Part shown: piece by piece, positions 58,988-64,000 of the stretch
Layout of the letters: each line of letters begins with the position of its first letter
Position numbering within the stretch: the stretch's first letter is position 1
Assembly: GCA_029959195.1 (NCBI GenBank)
Contig: CP114124.1
Coordinates: forward strand, 1,869,102-1,933,101
Length of the DNA stretch: 64,000 nucleotides
From: Dictyophora rubrovolvata
Lineage: Eukaryota; Basidiomycota; Agaricomycetes; Phallales; Phallaceae
Direction: 5' to 3'
Notes under the pieces: model-generated
The model's input: the letters and a program-made list of their open reading frames with translations, nothing else
What the model was told of the DNA's origin: nothing
Databases searched by the model: none
Position numbers and translations under genes: made by a program

Positions 58988-59741
58988 TTGTAAAGTGTAC
59001 CAATGTCATCCGTTTTGAATAGTCCATGACACTTCATTCACTACATGCTTAATTCACGATGGTGCATTCGGGGCCGGTCTTAGGTAAAGGGGTACTCATG
59101 GCAGAACGGCGCCGCCGCCGCCCACATGCTAGGCCACCTTTCTGTTGACGGATTTCTTCGTCTTTGTTTCCGTGGGACCATATCTATTAGGATATGCCTT
59201 TGGTCGATCTGAACCATAGGCTCTCATGGGACTTTGTGAGCACAAGTATCCGGTAAACCAGCATTCTACTTCCACCAGGAAGGGTCGTATTGGCAAGAAC
59301 GATTTATCGCACCTGGCTTCTCAACAGTGTTGGAGTCCCACGGAAATGATTTAGACACATTAAAAGCGAGTCGAGATTCAGCAAGAGATCAAGGCTAATT
59401 AGAGCGCAGTGCGTTTGTCTAATTCAAAAGTATACAAGTGGGAGGATGTGTTCTAATAGCAAGAGTACATGGGTCACCACTCGCTACATTCATGGTTATG
59501 TCGCCGTACTACTTACGCTAGTCGTCACTGTAGTTCACTTAGCTGCGGCGGGCCGGGCATCCTCGACGAATATTGAAGGAAACTCATGCTCATGCATCCA
59601 CCGTTTACTCGAGCTTCGATTATTATTCCACGAAATTGATAATTACTGTTAAATCTCCAACCCGTCAGAGTCCACAGACCTGAAAAGAGGTGTGCAAGGG
59701 AATGTATTTAAATGGCCTCGGTTACGTAATCCTCCTTCTGC
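58988..59741. other. Intergenic
   Basis: No supported gene. TATTTAAA at about 59705-59712 is TATA-like and lies some 30 bp upstream of the BUD13 start. Confidence 0.45.
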
Positions 59742-60800
59742 ATGCAAGCTTACTTGGCGGAGAAGTATCTGTCGGGTCCAAAGGCTGACGCCATTTTAGC
59801 TCGTGCTGGAACAAATAAAAAGAAAAAACGGCGGAAGACTGAAGAAAAAACTGGTGATCAACACGGTTATAAGATCCAGGACGAAGATGGCGGATGGGGT
59901 GCTACGGGTGACGAAGAAATGAACGAAGAGATCGATACCGTTGTGGCCAATGACCGTACTTTCAAAAAACGGAAAGTAGGTGAAGGATGGGAAACAGTCC
60001 GTCCTGCAGAGAATGCCCCTATTCCAGAAGAGCCTATCCCTGTCGATGAGCAACCCATTGTCGTGCAGACGGAATCGATACCGATGGGAGGACTATTGAC
60101 GGCTGAGCAGATGAAGAAGAAATTCGGTACAAAAGAAGCTCAGAAAGTTGAAAAAACAGAACTAACTGAAGAAACCGTTTATCGTGATTCGTCTGGGCGG
60201 AAGATTGACCCGAAGGTTGCTCGAGCAGAAGCGGCACGCCTGAAGAGGGAACTGGAAGAGAAGGAGGCCAGAAAAATGGAATGGGGAAAGGGTGTTGTAC
60301 AGCGTGACGAAGAGGAAAGACGACGAGCTGAATTGGAAAAGGAAAAGACTCGAGATATTGCTCGGTAAAATCCTTTCGCGTTTTGTTTACTTTGTTGCTT
60401 TATTGATGTCGCTCAAGCTATGCAGACGATAAAGATCTAAACGAGGAATTAAAGTCGCGGGAAAGGTGGAATGATCCAGCCGCTGCTTTTCTGACCGTAT
60501 GTAATTACTTCAGATCCTTGAGCCTTTTACAAGTAATTAATTTTCATAGAAAAAATCGTCGAAAGGTCCGAAGAAACCAACATATAATGGGCCACCGCCA
60601 CCGCCAAATAGGTTTGGCATCAGGCCTGGGTACCGTTGGGATGGCGTAGGTACGTGGTGCACTGTGTCTTATCAAGTGTTGAAATGACGCGCTTCCTTAA
60701 AGATCGTTCTAACGGTTTTGAAAAGAAATTTTTCCAGTCCTTCAATTCTAAAAAGAGGACTACTTATGAAGCTCACGCTTGGAGTACTGAAGATATGTAA
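59742..60800 (+). CDS. BUD13: Pre-mRNA splicing factor Bud13 (Cwc26)
   Basis: Four exons (59742-60364, 60418-60496, 60550-60649, 60703-60800) give 299 residues. Bud13 is a subunit of the RES complex (with Snu17 and Pml1) on the activated spliceosome, needed for splicing and pre-mRNA retention. Lys/Glu-rich helical body, [12 protein letters not shown], then the conserved C-terminus [42 protein letters not shown]. It starts [16 protein letters not shown], as in orthologues. Confidence 0.95.
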
Positions 60801-62726
60801 ATCAAGCCTTGCTTGGGTGTCTAATTAGTAGTTCTGGTACATAGATTGGAACTTATGAACTTGGGTTAGGCATACCTCACCTGCCATATAATTTATATAT
60901 TCCGGCCATTGATGTATTATACTACGCAGAAGCTAGTAGTAAAGAGAAAATGATTTACTTGCTGTAATTCTAGGATAATTAAATATTAATCGTTCCCATT
61001 AAGTTGTGTTATTATCGCATCTCTACCCTTTCTTATTTTTTTCCATGGTAACGTGAGTAGTAGTAGAGAATGTACAATGTTGCAGTTCCCTTTGCAGATG
61101 GTACACTGTTACACACCGGTACCCGAGCGATCATGTGAGAACTATTGTTTTTCCCCCCTCAGGCCCCATGTGTTAACTCGGCCATTATAGATCCACCCTC
61201 CCTTAATACCACTCTTGACGAATACTTTAATGCTGTTGTCACCTTGCGTTCTCAACATCTCAAACGTTATCTTCGGAAATATTAGTATCCCGGTGAACCC
61301 GTACGTGGCTTCACAAACGAAAAAAGGGCCCGACTCCTATTAAGCATGGCCCTCGGTTGCGGAATTTCCCCAGTATTAATGGTTTGAAGACGAATAAAGT
61401 CTTTTATTTTTTTACAATACTGTGAAGTCCAAACTCTGCCAATGAAAGAAATTGTCTTTGAATATAAAATGTGTGTGAATTATTTACATGACAGAGCGAA
61501 CTTTTTTTTTTGAAGTCAAAGTCGAGCACCGCAATGTATTGACGTTCAGTACAAAATAGCAATTTGCAAAGAAGAGACACGTATTGTGTCTAGATACAAG
61601 TCAGGAGCTCGCCCAGAACTGCTAATATTCTCTGGTTTAATCGGCTGCTCTTCTTCCCCCGAAACCTTCAATAATGTCGCCGAGAATCCGGTGTTGACGT
61701 CTCTTAATTGCTCTTCAGGTCGTCAAACAAGGATAAAGCTGAACTTTTGAAGATCTCGCGAGCGTAATATTTTCAGAATTGGATCCCTAGGAACGTTGGG
61801 ATTAACGACTGTGCAGAGGCATTCTCAGTAACGGGGTCCTTTGAGATGAAGAAACAACGTAAAAGCACAGCACACACAATCACTGTAATGTTCTGGCGTC
61901 TCACGAGAAGAAGCAAAATGAAGATGGTGAGAAGAAACGTGAGCCAGTTCGCTTCATTGGCATCTCAGAAGCGTTTTTTGGCACTGCTTCCGAGGCCGCT
62001 CGGAGACATTTTGACACTGTTTGTCGGTCGTTCCAAACTTCCGTGGTATCCCAGAAGCAGTTTGGCACCCTTTTTTCGTAACATACTAGTTGGCATGCTG
62101 GCATTTCACACTGGCACGTTTGGTCGGGGCGTGCCAGTCAGAAATTCCAAACGTTCGTGACCATCCATCTCACGAAGCAGTTTGGCACTGATCTTCCGGA
62201 AAATTCCGGCACCTCTGAAAGAAAGGATTTTGACACTGCTGGGTCGACACTTTCAGCACCTGAACCGACGTTTCGGGAAAGCATCAAGTGTATTGCAAGT
62301 GCTCGATTTTAGTTTCAGATATCAATTGAGGACGTTCGAAGACGCGACGAAAGCTCGAGGAGAAATACGGTGGCCACATACTTATATGCCGAAGTATCAT
62401 GCTTTCGAACCGTGTTATTCTCTTCTAAAGCTTCGTCCATGACATGACAATCTGCGGTGACTGTTAGAATAAGGTTCCGAGTGCCGGGATGCTCTCATAA
62501 TGGCAAACCGTCTGGGGGTATGATGAGTTAGACGAATATTGATAGATCGACACGGTGACAGTCCTACTCCAGGACATGTCATACTGCTCCGAAGATACCC
62601 CGAGGAACACGGATTCTTTAGCTTGCGCAAGAAAGTTTGGATGTTCTATTAGTCACGACCTCCAGAGGAACATACATAAAAGCCTCTTCAAAACCTGGCC
62701 AAATACCTCAAGCTCAAGCTCAAGCT
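60801..62726. other. Intergenic with a degenerate TTTGGCAC-type repeat
   Basis: 60.8-61.85 kb is AT-rich with nothing supported. From about 61975 to 62260 the motif TTTGGCAC or TTTGACAC recurs at irregular spacing (for example after AAGCAG), which may be an old tandem array. A short CTCAAG repeat precedes the next start. Confidence 0.4.
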
Positions 62727-63878
62727 ATGTCAGCAAGGATGCAACATGTTCAATTCGTAACTCCCCCCGCTTTCGCTTTCGCTTCGGCTCCCTTTTTCCT
62801 GCCTGCCGTGCAAAGTCTCGTGCCCAGCGGTCAAACGTCCGCTCGCACTTTACCAGTAATAACCGCACAGACAGGTCCATTCACCGACTACCCCCCTCGA
62901 TCCGAAGAAGAAGGAGACGACTCGAAGCTCGTATACACATACGGTTCCTTCCACGAAGAACCAATCGCAGCACTCAGCATCAACACCTGCCACAACGACA
63001 CCTGGACACTTTGCATTCCAGTTGAGATGCCTGAAATTCCCAATGCGACACTCCTCGCGGTCAACTACATGATCACGTACGCGACAACGGGAGACAACGG
63101 GAATTCGACCATCCAGACTGACGTGATTCTCACCACCGAGAATGTCCCAACGGGGGTACTCATCGAAGGTACAGGTCTTGAAGTTTACAGGAGGAACAAG
63201 ACGGGCTACGGACCGCGTACGGTCGACCACGACGCAGCGCTTTGTCTCTCGACGACCCTCGCCGTCAAATGCAATGGGGGTGGTGAACAGTGGAGTCATT
63301 ACGTGGATAGCCAGCACATCACTCCCAACGTGCGCATCATCGACAAAGAAGCTCGTCTTTATGTGGTGTTCCACGTCTGTGAGTACCCCACTGCGAGAAC
63401 TATTAGGAGTCTGTCTGTGGAGGTCTCCGCGACATGGCAAAAGGAGGAGGTTGAAAAGAAAGCCCAGCAGGAAGCAGCGGAGAAGGCGGAGGCAGAGAGA
63501 GCGGAGGCAGAGGAGAAAGAGCGCCAGAGGAGCGTCAGACACGCGGAGGAGAAGGCGGCAAGGGAGGCGGCGGAAGCGTGGCGATGTGAGGAGAGACGGG
63601 CACGAGAGGAGGAGAAGGAGGCACGGAAGGAGTTGACACTGGCAATAAAGGCGGCGGAAGAGTGGAGAAACGAGGAGAAACGAGCAAGGGTCTTTGCAGC
63701 TGCGCCCGACGAAGCGGACGCGAAAACGCAGGACCGCATAAAGGACATACTGGAGAAAAACCCGAGTCTCGCGGGGGGTACATGCACCAGCGGATACGAG
63801 TGGAAAAAGACGGCGACTGGATACAAGTGTGGAGGAGGGGGACACGAGTTGACTTTTGCTGACCTGAATATGGTGTGA
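62727..63878 (+). CDS. Unrecognised protein with long charged helix and Cys/Gly tail
   Basis: A single open exon of 383 residues from the first ATG (62727); the frame is open a further 30 codons upstream but without ATG, so an upstream exon is possible. The N-terminal ~220 residues look like a beta-rich globular domain (TLLAVNYMITYATTGDNGN; IEGTGLEVYRRNKTGYGP). Residues ~240-345 are an Ala/Glu/Arg-rich uninterrupted helix or coiled coil. The tail has CTSGYEWKKTATGYKCGGGG, a paired-Cys motif. I do not know the family; agaricomycete-specific is likely. Codon use is GC-richer than its neighbours. Confidence 0.7.
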   Translation: MSARMQHVQFVTPPAFAFASAPFFLPAVQSLVPSGQTSARTLPVITAQTGPFTDYPPRSEEEGDDSKLVYTYGSFHEEPIAALSINTCHNDTWTLCIPVEMPEIPNATLLAVNYMITYATTGDNGNSTIQTDVILTTENVPTGVLIEGTGLEVYRRNKTGYGPRTVDHDAALCLSTTLAVKCNGGGEQWSHYVDSQHITPNVRIIDKEARLYVVFHVCEYPTARTIRSLSVEVSATWQKEEVEKKAQQEAAEKAEAERAEAEEKERQRSVRHAEEKAAREAAEAWRCEERRAREEEKEARKELTLAIKAAEEWRNEEKRARVFAAAPDEADAKTQDRIKDILEKNPSLAGGTCTSGYEWKKTATGYKCGGGGHELTFADLNMV

Positions 63879-64000
63879 TTATGGTAAGGTGCAGCCTCCA
63901 GTATATAAAGTCTCGATTTTACTCACCTTTTCTCCCCCAGGTCGCTCTTTTCCTGTCTTCTCGTTATAAGCCTAAAAACATCGCTCTTTCCTTCCCTATC
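63879..64000. other. 3' flank to window edge
   Basis: TATATAAAG at about 63901 and a CT-rich stretch could be the promoter of a gene beyond the edge. Confidence 0.3.

Noticed and set aside
62850-63845. 331-codon open frame on minus
   Set aside because: Mirror of the GC-rich coding exon on plus; its composition follows the antisense of Ala/Glu/Arg codons.

Overview
The window is nuclear DNA of a basidiomycete fungus, most likely an agaricomycete. Genes are split by many short introns (about 50-70 nt, GT...AG), some exons are only 7-26 nt, and the gene set is fungal (KEI1, BUD13, VTI1, ECO1, a LIM-RhoGAP, an S10 serine carboxypeptidase, a RING-PH-VWA scaffold). All exon models below were built by hand from splice signals and family motifs. 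For every spliced gene with listed exons, the exon lengths sum to a multiple of three. No transfer RNA or ribosomal RNA gene was recognised.

Layout. 1-2.1 kb: an unrecognised partial gene and a small secreted, Cys-rich protein, both on minus. 3.7-6.8 kb: a 19-exon serine carboxypeptidase. 8.6-12.6 kb: a RING-PH-VWA protein with the domain order of the yeast mating scaffolds Ste5/Far1. 13.8-15.0 kb: cohesin acetyltransferase ECO1 with a decayed divergent neighbour. 16-30 kb: a gene-poor graveyard of mobile DNA. It holds six solo LTRs with intact 5-bp target duplications or clear relatives of them, one LTR nested inside another, a hAT-type MITE with an 8-bp duplication, a 300-bp MITE, a helicase relic and an orphan ORF family. 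29-34.4 kb: a mosaic of duplicated fragments (ECO1 5' end, an orphan coiled-coil gene, a PHD-finger gene). The gene that is dead near ECO1 is intact here, and ECO1 is the broken partner.

34.7-46.5 kb is dense and conserved: VTI1 (v-SNARE), RPP2 and RPS15 (ribosomal, divergent), a LIM-RhoGAP, KEI1 (IPC synthase subunit) and an F-box protein. 47-49.4 kb holds decayed minus-strand copies of a casein kinase 1 and a two-RRM protein. 49.7-50.3 kb is PIG-P of the GPI-anchor pathway.

50,309-57,945 is a structurally complete 7,637-bp Mutator-like (MULE) transposon. It has ~355-bp terminal inverted repeats and a perfect 9-bp target duplication (CCCTTAACT), an intact 965-residue DDE/SWIM transposase on plus, and a convergent Cys-rich accessory gene of unknown role on minus. 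It sits between PIG-P and MTHFS (folate metabolism). BUD13 (splicing, RES complex) and an unrecognised protein with a long charged helix close the window. The MULE with its accessory gene is the best candidate for an undescribed system.
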